DNA of 35,736 nt from Cyclobacterium qasimii M12-11B (GTDB lineage Bacteria > Bacteroidota > Bacteroidia > Cytophagales > Cyclobacteriaceae), in the NCBI RefSeq assembly GCF_000427295.1, contig NZ_ATNM01000087.1, forward strand, positions 1 through 35,736, written 5' to 3'. The position numbers and the translations under genes were made by a program. The notes beneath the pieces were generated by a model that saw only the letters and a program-made list of their open reading frames with translations, was not told where the DNA came from and searched no databases. Below are positions 1-7,833 of the stretch, piece by piece (the stretch's first letter is position 1; each line of letters opens with the position of its first letter).

Positions 1-10
1 AAAAACTCAA

Positions 11-46
11 AATCCCCCTTCTCTAAGGGGGACAAAGGGGGTATTT
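11..46. repeat. CCCCCTT/AAGGGGG palindromic repeat, copy 1; possible terminator of the efflux operon
   Basis: CCCCCTT at 14-20 faces AAGGGGG at 25-31 across a 4-nt loop, followed by a further AAAGGGGG arm and a T run. Read on the minus strand the hairpin is followed by ATTTTGAGTTTTT, so it could act as a rho-independent terminator about 135 bp past the last gene of the minus-strand efflux operon. Related copies lie near 7570, 7693, 7795, 18335 and 28827. Confidence 0.7.
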
Positions 47-59
47 TTTCTTAAGCATA

Positions 60-115
60 TTGAATAATTTTGGTAGTATTATTGCTTTTTTTCTGCAACA
101 ATGCTGACTAAATCA
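60..115. repeat. Dispersed repeat B, copy 1 (T-loop hairpin)
   Basis: This stretch runs from TTGAATA to GCTGACTAAATCA and matches 18651-18714 along nearly its whole length, with small indels in the left part and in the T run. Both copies hold an inverted repeat of the form ATTRTTGC, a T-rich loop, then GCAACAAT. In this copy one stem base differs. It lies directly beside repeat copy A1. Function unknown; it may be a decayed MITE or REP-like element. Confidence 0.7.
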
Positions 116-164
116 TTCAAGTTATTTTCATTACGTTACATTTTTCCTGGTGTACAAATCCAGG

Positions 165-1286
165 TTAATTGACTTTTTTATAACTTAATACGGCCAATCC
201 ATTGACTAAAATAGCATAAGCCAGGGTCTTCCATAACTGAGGAAGAATGTCTGTAAATCCCGCGCCCTTTAACATTACCATTCTTACCACCTCCACAAAA
301 TACCGAATGGGATTAAAGGTCGTAATCATTTGCGCCCATTTTGGCATGCTCTCTATGGGCGTGAACAAGCCACTCATAAGAATAAAAATCACGATAAAAA
401 ACCAGGCAATAAACATGGCTTGCTGTTGGGTGTCTGTGAAATTGGAAATAAAAAGACCAATACCCAGAATCACCAATAAATAAATAGCCGTATAAAAATA
501 GAGGATGCCCAAACTCCCAAGTATGGGAATATCAAAAATAATTTTTGCAAGCACCAGCCCAATGGTCAACAAACCCAAGCCTATAATCCAAAATGGGAAG
601 AGCTTACCGATAATGAATTGACTCTTTTTGATAGGGGTTACATTTATTTGTTCCAATGTTCCGACCTCTTTTTCACGGACAATGTTCATTCCCGAAAGAA
701 ACAAGGTGATCATGGTGACCAGGAGCACCAAAATACCCGGCACCATAAAAGTTTTATAATCCAGGGTGATGTTGTACCAATAAGAGGGAATAATCGTGAT
801 GACCCCAGAAGACCCATTTCCACTGTTTCCATTAGCAGCATGGAGTGAAATACTTTGGTTAAAGCCCTGCACAATTTGATTAACATAAACACTCTCCACC
901 CCTGCAGCTGCTCCATCTATGGCATCAACGGTGAGCCCTAAGCCCGTTTTTTTATTCTTTATCAGCGCTCGTTCAAAATTATTGGGGATTTCTAAAATGA
1001 CATTTACCTTGCCTTCAAGCATTGCTGAATTTGCCTCTTCAAAAGAGGAAAAGGGAGGCAGTAGATTGAAGTAAGAAGAAGAACTGAACTTCTCAATCAA
1101 CGCCCGAGAGGAACTGCTGCGATCCGAATCAATGTATCCGAAATTAATGTCCTTTACTTCATAAGTGGCTGCATTTGAAAGAATTAGAAGTTGAATGATA
1201 GGCAAAATAAATATAATAGGAAGCATACCTTTATTTCTAAAGATCTGCTTGAACTCTTTTTGAATCAAATATCCGATGGTTTTCAT
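165..1286 (-). CDS. ABC-2 type efflux permease (YbhR/YhhJ-like)
   Basis: A 373-residue inner-membrane permease subunit of an ABC exporter. One N-terminal membrane segment (about residues 22-42) is followed by a long extracytoplasmic domain (about 45-175) and then five or so membrane segments, the usual ABC2_membrane_3 layout. The family motif REKEVGTLEQINVTPIKKSQ follows the second membrane segment. Its ATG overlaps the stop of the preceding permease as TAATG, so the two are translationally coupled. The two permeases form the heterodimeric membrane part driven by the two ATPases upstream. Substrate cannot be read from sequence; relatives export drugs, dyes or toxic organics. It is the last gene of the operon. 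Confidence 0.9.
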   Translation of the reverse strand: MKTIGYLIQKEFKQIFRNKGMLPIIFILPIIQLLILSNAATYEVKDINFGYIDSDRSSSSRALIEKFSSSSYFNLLPPFSSFEEANSAMLEGKVNVILEIPNNFERALIKNKKTGLGLTVDAIDGAAAGVESVYVNQIVQGFNQSISLHAANGNSGNGSSGVITIIPSYWYNITLDYKTFMVPGILVLLVTMITLFLSGMNIVREKEVGTLEQINVTPIKKSQFIIGKLFPFWIIGLGLLTIGLVLAKIIFDIPILGSLGILYFYTAIYLLVILGIGLFISNFTDTQQQAMFIAWFFIVIFILMSGLFTPIESMPKWAQMITTFNPIRYFVEVVRMVMLKGAGFTDILPQLWKTLAYAILVNGLAVLSYKKVN

Positions 1287-2392
1287 TATTCCAACCTGAT
1301 TTTATATTTGTAGATACTAACTCCCATAAAAAATAGTGTCATTCCAATAAGAATCGCAGTCTCTTTCCAAATAAAGGCTATCCCTACTCCTTTTAACATG
1401 ATCCCTTTAATGATAATGATAAACCATTTGGCCGGAATGGTATTGCTAATAAGCTGTAAGGGCAGTGGCATACTGGAAATAGGAAAAATAAACCCGGACA
1501 AGAGGATTACAGGCAACATCAGTCCCATTAATGAGATCATCATGGCCGTCTGTTGGGTCTCAGCTATGGTTGATATTAAAATCCCCAAAGACAATGAGGT
1601 AATAATGAATAATACACTTTCTAAACCCAGCAGAATTAAGCTTCCCTGAACCGGCATCTTAAATATAAAAATGCTTAGCAATACGATGATTATGGCATTA
1701 ATGATGGAAAGCAAAATATAAGGTACAACCTTACCTAAAACCACCTGAAAGGGTTTTAGAGGAGATACCAGCAAAATTTCCATGGTGCCTAACTCCTTTT
1801 CTCGTGTGATGGATATGGACGTCATCATGGCAGAAACCAACATTAGAATAATCGTCATCACACCTGGTACAAACATAAAAACACTCTTAATTTCAGGATT
1901 GAATGCCATATGAGTTTGCATAAAGACTTGACTGCTCCCTGCTTGATTGTTATTTATAGATTGATTGTATTGCTGAATGATGGCTTGAATATAATTGGTA
2001 ATAGAGTTGGCTGTATTTGGATCAGTTGCATCTGCAATTACTTGTATGGTCGATTGCCCCTCTTTTATAAGCTTTTCGCCAAAGTCCTTTTCAAAATTTA
2101 TTACTGCCTTAATTTTCCCTTGTTTGAAAACACCCTCTACTTGGGATTCAGCATCTAAGTATCGATTGATAGAAAAGTATTTGGAAGAAGCCATTTTATG
2201 AATAATTTCAATGGTTGTGGCATCCTTCGCATGATCAAGGATAGCAATTTCCACCTTATTGATTTCATTGGTAATGGCGAATCCAAATAATAAAATTTGA
2301 GCAATAGGCATCCCAAAAAGGATAAAAAGTGACCTTTTATCCCTGTAGATATGGTAGAATTCCTTCCTTACAAAACCAATAAAACGCTTCAT
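1286..2392 (-). CDS. ABC-2 type efflux permease (YbhS-like)
   Basis: A 368-residue ABC-2 permease paralogous to the next gene downstream. It has a membrane segment at about 21-42, an extracytoplasmic domain to about 170, then clustered hydrophobic segments. The family motif TREKELGTMEILLVSPLKPF is clear. The gene starts 25 bp after the second ATPase gene and its stop overlaps the next start by one base. It would pair with the downstream permease as in the E. coli YbhS/YbhR pair. Confidence 0.9.
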   Translation of the reverse strand: MKRFIGFVRKEFYHIYRDKRSLFILFGMPIAQILLFGFAITNEINKVEIAILDHAKDATTIEIIHKMASSKYFSINRYLDAESQVEGVFKQGKIKAVINFEKDFGEKLIKEGQSTIQVIADATDPNTANSITNYIQAIIQQYNQSINNNQAGSSQVFMQTHMAFNPEIKSVFMFVPGVMTIILMLVSAMMTSISITREKELGTMEILLVSPLKPFQVVLGKVVPYILLSIINAIIIVLLSIFIFKMPVQGSLILLGLESVLFIITSLSLGILISTIAETQQTAMMISLMGLMLPVILLSGFIFPISSMPLPLQLISNTIPAKWFIIIIKGIMLKGVGIAFIWKETAILIGMTLFFMGVSIYKYKIRLE

Positions 2393-2417
2393 TTCGAAAA
2401 ATTAAATTTCTTTTTAT

Positions 2418-3158
2418 TTATTCCGGGTTACTGTTACGTGCCAATTGCAGAAAAACTTCATTAAGGTTACTTGCTTCATATTGCTCTTTTAATCGTTTTG
2501 GACGATCCATGGCTTCAATTTTTCCATTGACCATGATAGATACCCTGTCGCAATACTCCGCCTCGTCCATATAATGTGTCGTTACAAATATGGTCGTGCC
2601 TTTGTCTGCAGCATGGTAGATCATTTCCCAAAACTGCCTTCTGGTAATCGGGTCAACACCTCCAGTGGGCTCGTCCAGAAAAACGATTTTTGGGTCATGC
2701 AAAAGGGAAACAGAGAAAGATAATTTTTGCTTCCAGCCCAAGGGCAAAGCACCAACCAATTGGTCTATGATATTTTCTAATTTCAGGTCAGCTACTAATA
2801 CCTTTATTTTTTCCTTTATGGTGGATCGGGACAAACCGTAAATCCCACCAAAAAAGGTAATGTTCTCCCTTACCGTTAAATCATCGTAAAGCGCAAACTT
2901 CTGGCTCATATAGCCAATGTTTTTCTTGATAAGCTCCGTTTGGGTATAGACGTCAAAGCCTGCTACACTTGCTTCACCAGAGCTGGGTTTCGAAATTCCA
3001 ATAAGCATTTTCATGGCCGTGGTTTTTCCTGCCCCATTCGCCCCCAGAAAGCCAAATATCTCACCCGCTTTTACCTCAAAGCTTATGGCATCAACAGCTA
3101 GAAAAGCGCCAAACTTTTTCGTCAATTCTACGACCTTTATAACATTTTCTTCGCTCAT
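2418..3158 (-). CDS. ABC transporter ATP-binding protein (C-terminal half of YbhF-type pair)
   Basis: A 246-residue nucleotide-binding domain. Walker A is GANGAGKT (39-46), the Q-loop Gln is Q86 in YMSQKF, Walker B ends LDEP (D162, E163), and the switch His is H195 in TTHYMDEA. The signature loop is degenerate: LPLGWKQ (138-144) in place of LSGGxxQ. Its start overlaps the stop of the preceding ATPase gene by ATGA. In E. coli YbhF the two domains are one polypeptide; here they are separate but coupled genes. Its intact Walker A, Q and His would combine with the canonical signature of the partner ATPase to form one working ATP site. Confidence 0.93.
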   Translation of the reverse strand: MSEENVIKVVELTKKFGAFLAVDAISFEVKAGEIFGFLGANGAGKTTAMKMLIGISKPSSGEASVAGFDVYTQTELIKKNIGYMSQKFALYDDLTVRENITFFGGIYGLSRSTIKEKIKVLVADLKLENIIDQLVGALPLGWKQKLSFSVSLLHDPKIVFLDEPTGGVDPITRRQFWEMIYHAADKGTTIFVTTHYMDEAEYCDRVSIMVNGKIEAMDRPKRLKEQYEASNLNEVFLQLARNSNPE

Positions 3159-4060
3159 TTTCTTGCCAATTCCATAAATACATCCTCAATGGTAGGTTCG
3201 GTAAGCCCAATATAAATTTCTGAAAGCCCCTTTGATTTCAGGTAATTTTCCAATTCAGGTATTTCTAAATCGGTCCGCTTATCCGTATAATGGACGAACT
3301 CCCCAAAAGGATAGACACTGTACAAGTTTGGGAAATCCCGGAGTACTTGTATTAATTTATGCCTTTCCTTTGCCCCGATTTCATAAACTGCTTTAGGGTA
3401 CTTTTGCACAATATGCTTCGGACTGTCAATTTCAAGGAGCTGCCCATCTTGCATGAGGGCCACCCTATCGCACAAAGCAGCTTCATCCATATAAGGAGTG
3501 GAAACCAAAATCGTGATTTCCTTTTCCTGAAGGCGCTTCAGCATGTCCCAAAATTCCTTCCTTGACACCGGATCTACACCAGTGGTAGGTTCATCTAGAA
3601 AAAGCACCTTGGGTTTATGAATCAAAGCACAACAAAGGGCAAGCTTTTGCTTCATCCCTCCAGATAATTTCCCTGCACGGCGGGTTTTAAAGGGTTCTAT
3701 CTGTTCATAAATGTCCTTGATTAAATCATAGTTTTCTTCAAGCGTAGTCCCGAAAATGGTGGCAAAAAATTGCAGGTTTTCTTCCACCGTCAGGTCCTGA
3801 TACAAGGAAAATTTCCCAGGCATATAGCCCACAGATTTTCGAATACCAATATAATCCTTCACTACATCCATTCCGGCTACGCTGGCAGTTCCTGAATCTG
3901 CTACGAGCAAGGTGGTTAGAATCCTAAACAAGGTGGTTTTCCCAGCTCCATCAGGGCCGATAATTCCAAATAATTCACCGGGTTTCACCTCAAATGATAT
4001 ATTCTGAATGGCTTTAAATCCCTTATAGGATTTGCTGATATTGTCAAGGGATATCCCCAT
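3155..4060 (-). CDS. ABC transporter ATP-binding protein (N-terminal half of YbhF-type pair)
   Basis: A 301-residue nucleotide-binding domain with Walker A GPDGAGKT (35-42), canonical signature LSGGMKQ (132-138) and Walker B VLFLDEP (D156, E157). Two catalytic positions are altered: the Q-loop reads YMPGKF, with G82 where Gln is expected, and the switch histidine is P189 in STPYMDEA. After about residue 215 there is a C-terminal extension ending LTEPTIEDVFMELARK, as in YbhF-type proteins. The gene starts 2 bp after the osmC-like gene and overlaps the next ATPase gene by ATGA. STPYMDEA is, from memory, common in this half of the YbhF family. Confidence 0.93.
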   Translation of the reverse strand: MGISLDNISKSYKGFKAIQNISFEVKPGELFGIIGPDGAGKTTLFRILTTLLVADSGTASVAGMDVVKDYIGIRKSVGYMPGKFSLYQDLTVEENLQFFATIFGTTLEENYDLIKDIYEQIEPFKTRRAGKLSGGMKQKLALCCALIHKPKVLFLDEPTTGVDPVSRKEFWDMLKRLQEKEITILVSTPYMDEAALCDRVALMQDGQLLEIDSPKHIVQKYPKAVYEIGAKERHKLIQVLRDFPNLYSVYPFGEFVHYTDKRTDLEIPELENYLKSKGLSEIYIGLTEPTIEDVFMELARK

Positions 4061-4062
4061 TG

Positions 4063-4521
4063 TTATGGCTTTATATTAATGGTAATATGCAGGGAGATCT
4101 TAGATTTTATAGAATTAGATATTAAACAAGCAGCTTCCGACTTCTGCACAATTCGTTCCGCGCGTTCTCTGTCTTTTTCATCGTCAATCGTCACTGTTGG
4201 GGATAAAATAATTTCCGTCATGGCAAATTTGCCATCAACTTTATCCAATACCCCCTTGGCACTACAGCTAAATGCTGAAAAGGCCAGCTTACTGTTTTCC
4301 GCAATTGCCAAAAAAGTGGTCATCAAACAACTACATACTGAAGCAGTAAATAAATGTTCAGGGGACCAAATATTGGGCATCCCCTTAGGGAATTCCGGAG
4401 GGGTGGCCACTTCTATACAATTAGAACTTCCAGCATCATTCTCTTCAAATTCAGGAGAACACATTAGGCCTTTTCTATCTACTTGCCAATTGAGATCTAC
4501 ATTGTATTCATGTTTTTCCAT
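4063..4521 (-). CDS. OsmC/Ohr family protein
   Basis: A 152-residue cytoplasmic protein of the OsmC fold, whose members reduce organic hydroperoxides with a two-cysteine mechanism. The expected cysteines are visible: C63 (with C65) in TASVCSCLMTTF and C132 in SEAACLISNSI, the usual peroxidatic/resolving spacing. Family features WSPEHLFTASV and the SEAACLISNS helix are intact. It lies inside the efflux operon between hlyD (31 bp gap) and the first ATPase (2 bp gap), so it is almost certainly co-transcribed. That suggests oxidised or electrophilic compounds are among the inducers or substrates, but this is inference. Confidence 0.9.
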   Translation of the reverse strand: MEKHEYNVDLNWQVDRKGLMCSPEFEENDAGSSNCIEVATPPEFPKGMPNIWSPEHLFTASVCSCLMTTFLAIAENSKLAFSAFSCSAKGVLDKVDGKFAMTEIILSPTVTIDDEKDRERAERIVQKSEAACLISNSIKSKISLHITINIKP

Positions 4522-4552
4522 AGTGAAAATTGTCTAAATTTTGTATTGTTTA

Positions 4553-5473
4553 TTATTCTGTCTCGGTTTTTTCTATCCACATTTCTGCTGGCATACCTAT
4601 TTTAAGGCTTCCATCATTTTTTACATTAATTTTTACTGCATAGACCAGGTTTACTCTTTCTTCTTTTGTTTGGATAATTTTAGGGGTAAACTCTGCAGTT
4701 GATGAAACCCAGCTAACAGTACCCTTGTAGGCTTTCATCCCGTCATCTGAATCTATCTTCACGCTTACATCTTTCCCAATGGTGATATTGGGTAATTGTG
4801 TTTCGCTGATGTAAACCCTTAAAAGCATCTCGTTCAGGTCAGCAATTTTATAGAGCGGTTTTCCAAAAGCAACGACTTCACCTGCCTCAGCGAATTTTCC
4901 CAAAACAGTTCCATTAATTGGGTTCTTAAGGGTACTTTGAGCAATTTGGTGATCGATCTGAGCGATACGGGCATCAAAAGACAATGCCTCTTTCTCAATA
5001 GGCAATTGCTGGGTTTGTACGTTTTTAATCTGTCTTTTAAGTACTTCCACCTGGTTGCTCCCTCGATCTAATTGTTGCTGGGTGGCAGCTCCATCGGCAA
5101 TCATTTTTGAGACACGGTCAAATTCTAAAACTGCATTTTTTAATTGTTCTTTAAGCACATTAATCTGCGAAGAAACACTTCCGGATTTTGAGAATACCGT
5201 TTCCTTTGAGGCCAACAGTTGTTGCTTGTTCAAAAACAAAGACAAGGTATCTACTAAACCTACCATGGCCCCCTCTTCGATCACTTGCCCCTCCTCGACG
5301 GTTAAGAACAATAGCTTCCCAGCAGATTCGGCTGAAACGGTAATTTCAGTTGCCTCAAAATTGCCATAACCATCTGCTTTCTCTTCATCGTTACAGGATA
5401 GGACACCCATTAGAAGAATACTTGATAAAAATAGTTTGAAGGTTTTCATTTTTATTCGCATTTTAAAAGTCAC
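4553..5473 (-). CDS. HlyD/YbhG-family periplasmic adaptor lipoprotein
   Basis: Membrane fusion protein linking the ABC exporter to TolC. The longest frame starts at 5473 (306 residues), but a lipoprotein leader begins at the third Met (5449; 298 residues): MKTFKLFLSSILLMGVLSC, Cys19 being the lipid site. I favour 5449. Then follow a biotinyl-lipoyl-like half (VSAESAGKLLFLTVEEGQVIEEG), a coiled-coil hairpin rich in Q/K (about 85-165), the second lipoyl half (LKNPINGTVLGKFAEAGEVV) and beta-barrel segments. The 5473 start would overlap tolC by 11 bp; the 5449 start leaves a short gap. The partner genes on both sides fit a tripartite pump. Confidence 0.92.
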   Translation of the reverse strand: MTFKMRIKMKTFKLFLSSILLMGVLSCNDEEKADGYGNFEATEITVSAESAGKLLFLTVEEGQVIEEGAMVGLVDTLSLFLNKQQLLASKETVFSKSGSVSSQINVLKEQLKNAVLEFDRVSKMIADGAATQQQLDRGSNQVEVLKRQIKNVQTQQLPIEKEALSFDARIAQIDHQIAQSTLKNPINGTVLGKFAEAGEVVAFGKPLYKIADLNEMLLRVYISETQLPNITIGKDVSVKIDSDDGMKAYKGTVSWVSSTAEFTPKIIQTKEERVNLVYAVKINVKNDGSLKIGMPAEMWIEKTETE

Positions 5474-6722
5474 CCTTAATTAATTGATACCTGGCTTGAC
5501 TCATCACCCATTGTAATTCGGTCAACTTTTGATTAATTTTTGCATCATAAAGCTTATTGAGATCAATGATATAGGCAGAAGAAGTAATGATTCCATTTTG
5601 AAATTGGGAGGTTTTTGATGCAATTACTGCTTCCCGCAAATTTACTATGGATGCATCATGCTGAAGAATTTCCTTGTACTTGCTAATATCCTCCAAAGCT
5701 TCTTGCAATTGGATTTCATTGTTAAGCACAAATGTTTCTCTTTCTGTAGCCACTACTTGCTTCAATGCTTCTACACTGTGCTTTTTTTCCTGAGCCTTGC
5801 CCCAGTCAAATAACCTCCAGTTAAACTTTAAGCCTACCATATAAAAATCCTGAAAGGAATTGTCCAGCATATTTAAACCAGGATTTCCATAACCTGCTTG
5901 TGCAAATCCCATTACACTGGGGGATTTTTCTTTATCAATTAAATCCTTAGAAAGTTCTAACTGATATTCCTTGTACTCAAATAGTTTTAGTTCCGGTCGA
6001 TTTAAAGGGTTATTTGAAGACAATAAAATCTCAGGTTTTACCAGTGTGTCTTTCAAGTTTATTTCCTTAAAAATTAGGGAGGACAGGCTTTCCAAAGCTT
6101 TTTTGCGTTCGTATTTGAGGTGAACTTTTTGTTGCTCCAGTAGTAAAATCTCAGCTTGTAAGAGCTGAGTGGAGGAAGGTAGTGCCATTCCATTCTTTAC
6201 AGCAGACACCCCTTCGTTGAAGCGCTCCTGCAATAATTTCATTTTTGAATCCAAAAGCTTTTCTTGCTCCTGAAGGAGTAAAACATTAAAGAAAGTACCA
6301 TTGACACGCTCTTTAACCTGATAAATGGTAACCTCCACCTCTTGCTGTCGGGTTTTTAATTCTGCCTCTTTCAACCTGGCATTTGCCGCTATATTTCCAC
6401 CATTATAAATCAATTGGTTAACATCCAGCGTTGCCCTGTACTGATCCTTATTCGGAGGTTGGATGGTGGTATTGGGCAAATCAATAGGAATCCTGGTGAC
6501 TTCAGATTGATAGGTGGACTGCGCATTCAAATCCAGTTTTGGAAGTTTCTGCATCTCGAGGACATTGACCTCAGACTGATACTGTTGCTCCAACAAAACC
6601 TTTTGACGTCCAAGCGGATAATTTTTTTCAGCAAGGGAAAGGCACTCCTCCAATGTCAATGACTGCTGTGCAGGTAAAAGAAGGGGGACCATGCCCAGGA
6701 TAAAGGTTAAAATCCCTTTCAT
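5463..6722 (-). CDS. TolC-family outer-membrane efflux protein
   Basis: A 419-residue outer-membrane efflux channel. The N-terminal signal peptide is MKGILTFILGMVPLLLPAQ, followed by LTLEECLSLAEKNYP, the usual first helix of the family. The rest shows two similar halves with long amphipathic helices, and a motif typical of the second half (VGLKFNWRLFDWGKAQEKK). Its ATG overlaps the stop of the tetR gene by ATGA. Having its own TolC in the operon means the system does not depend on a housekeeping TolC. Confidence 0.93.
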   Translation of the reverse strand: MKGILTFILGMVPLLLPAQQSLTLEECLSLAEKNYPLGRQKVLLEQQYQSEVNVLEMQKLPKLDLNAQSTYQSEVTRIPIDLPNTTIQPPNKDQYRATLDVNQLIYNGGNIAANARLKEAELKTRQQEVEVTIYQVKERVNGTFFNVLLLQEQEKLLDSKMKLLQERFNEGVSAVKNGMALPSSTQLLQAEILLLEQQKVHLKYERKKALESLSSLIFKEINLKDTLVKPEILLSSNNPLNRPELKLFEYKEYQLELSKDLIDKEKSPSVMGFAQAGYGNPGLNMLDNSFQDFYMVGLKFNWRLFDWGKAQEKKHSVEALKQVVATERETFVLNNEIQLQEALEDISKYKEILQHDASIVNLREAVIASKTSQFQNGIITSSAYIIDLNKLYDAKINQKLTELQWVMSQARYQLIKGDF

Positions 6723-7336
6723 GTTTTTTTTATTGAGTTGATAATAAAATCTGAAACAACAGTTTTACGTTGTTCCATTAACTTTTCAAATTCATCGTCT
6801 CCCAATTTCAAAAACCCCTTAATAAGAGGCTTCGCCACAAAGGGAAATATATTCAACGAGACAATACTTAAAAATAATTGCTCCCCATCAGTGGGTCTCA
6901 AAATTCCTTGTTCGACTTCGTTTGCTACTTGTTTTTTAAATTTATCCAGTGATGGGAAACCATTGTTTTTTTGAATTGATTCAAAAAAACCAGGATTACG
7001 ATTGATCTCCTGGATAATGAAATTCGGCAAATAGGGATGCTTTTTGATAAAGGAAATATAATTATGGGTAAAACCTTTTATCTTATCTTCAATGCTAGAA
7101 TCATCATTCAGGATTTTATTGAGCTGGGGAGCCAATAAAGAAAAAACGCTTTTGAATACCGCTTCGAAAAGCAATTGTTTACTTCTGAAATAATAATGCA
7201 ACATGGCTTTATTAATGCCGGCACCATTTGCAATCTCCTGCATTCGGGCTCCATCCATCCCTTTTTGCTGGAAAACCTCCTTGGCAGCTTCCAGGATTTT
7301 TACCTCTGTATCTTGATTAAACTTTTTTTCGGCCAT
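6719..7336 (-). CDS. TetR/AcrR-family transcriptional regulator of the efflux operon
   Basis: A 205-residue repressor. The DNA-binding helix-turn-helix lies at about 12-58 (ILEAAKEVFQQKGMDGARMQ, then NGAGINKAMLHYYFRSKQLL), followed by an all-helical ligand-binding domain. It is the first gene of the operon, overlapping tolC by ATGA. The tandem 13-bp palindrome-like repeat at 7337-7365 ends at the base next to the start codon and directly adjoins a promoter box, so it most likely represses its own operon. Its place matches CecR beside YbhGFSR in E. coli. The ligand is unknown. Confidence 0.94.
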   Translation of the reverse strand: MAEKKFNQDTEVKILEAAKEVFQQKGMDGARMQEIANGAGINKAMLHYYFRSKQLLFEAVFKSVFSLLAPQLNKILNDDSSIEDKIKGFTHNYISFIKKHPYLPNFIIQEINRNPGFFESIQKNNGFPSLDKFKKQVANEVEQGILRPTDGEQLFLSIVSLNIFPFVAKPLIKGFLKLGDDEFEKLMEQRKTVVSDFIINSIKKT

Positions 7337-7365
7337 TTAACTGTTTGGTTTAACCGTTTGGTTAA
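7337..7365 (-). promoter_or_regulatory. Tandem 13-bp operator of the TetR-family regulator
   Basis: On the plus strand TTAACTGTTTGGT (7337-7349) is followed at once by TTAACCGTTTGGT (7350-7362) and then TAAC. The second unit is a palindrome with arms TTAACC (7350-7355) and GGTTAA (7360-7365). The first has arms TTAACT and GGTTTA. The block lies between the start codon of tetR and the promoter box, where a bound repressor would block transcription. The assignment to this regulator is by position. Confidence 0.75.
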
Positions 7366-7373
7366 CAAAGGTA
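7366..7373 (-). promoter_or_regulatory. Bacteroidota-type -7 promoter box of the efflux operon
   Basis: Read on the minus strand these bases are TACCTTTG, a perfect match to the Bacteroidota -7 consensus TAnnTTTG. The box touches the operator at 7365, giving a short leader of under about 30 nt before the tetR start codon. A good -33 TTTG is not seen at the usual spacing; only a weak TTTC/TTCC is present. Confidence 0.55.
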
Positions 7374-7568
7374 AAATTTTTTCTTATAAAAGGAAATTGA
7401 TTTGAAAGAAAGTTTACTATTAAGCTAAAATACTCTAAGTCAAAACCTAATGAAAGGTTAAATCACTGCGAACCCTTTTTGGGGAGATTCAGTGGAGGGA
7501 AAGGGTGCAGCAATCTCGGATCATTGTCATACTATCTCAAGCTTATATTTTAGAATGTTTACGAAAAA

Positions 7569-7593
7569 ATCCCCCTTTGAAGAAAAGGGGGAT
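7569..7593. repeat. CCCCCTT/AAGGGGG repeat, copy 2
   Basis: A perfect 10-bp inverted repeat: ATCCCCCTTT (7569-7578) and AAAGGGGGAT (7584-7593) with a 5-nt loop. Flanking A and T runs would let it terminate transcription on either strand. Confidence 0.7.
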
Positions 7594-7689
7594 ATTGTGC
7601 TTTCAAGACTTACGAGTGCGTACCTGATCTTATATTTCCTCAGCCCGTAACAATGAAACCAAAAGAGCTTAAATTGTCATTTTGCCGCA

Positions 7690-7719
7690 ATTCCCCCTTA
7701 AAGGGGGCTAGGGGGATTT
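7690..7719. repeat. CCCCCTT/AAGGGGG repeat, copy 3
   Basis: CCCCCTT (7693-7699), AAGGGGG (7701-7707), then CTAGGGGGATTTA. This is the same three-block order as copies 1 and 5. Confidence 0.65.
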
Positions 7720-7789
7720 ATACGGGATTGTAAACCTATACCAGTATTTAAACAATAATCGGTAAACTAATTTTAGGACGAGTAAGTAC

Positions 7790-7831
7790 AAAAAAATCCC
7801 CCTGCCTCCTTTAAAACAAAGAGGGATTTTA
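7790..7831 (-). terminator. Degenerate CCCCCTT repeat (copy 4), likely terminator of the asd-methyltransferase operon
   Basis: Immediately after the minus-strand methyltransferase stop, the minus strand reads AAAATCCCTCTTTG, a short loop, then AAAGGAGGCAGGGGGATTT and further T residues. The imperfect hairpin plus T run fits a rho-independent terminator derived from the repeat family. Confidence 0.5.
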
Positions 7832-7833
7832 GT

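Larger units (their letters stand above)
7374..7833. other. Intergenic region, 460 bp, repeats only
   Basis: I see no gene here. The stretch between the efflux promoter and the methyltransferase stop codon carries three members of the CCCCCTT/AAGGGGG repeat family (listed separately) and otherwise AT-rich sequence. Confidence 0.7.

Noticed and set aside
146-164. CCTGG/CCAGG hairpin just past the last efflux gene
   Set aside because: Only 5 bp, and on the minus strand it is followed by A residues, not T, so it is not a convincing terminator.
4079-4537. 152-residue open frame antisense to the OsmC gene
   Set aside because: It exactly mirrors a well-supported gene, has no recognisable motif and no start context; it is a shadow frame.
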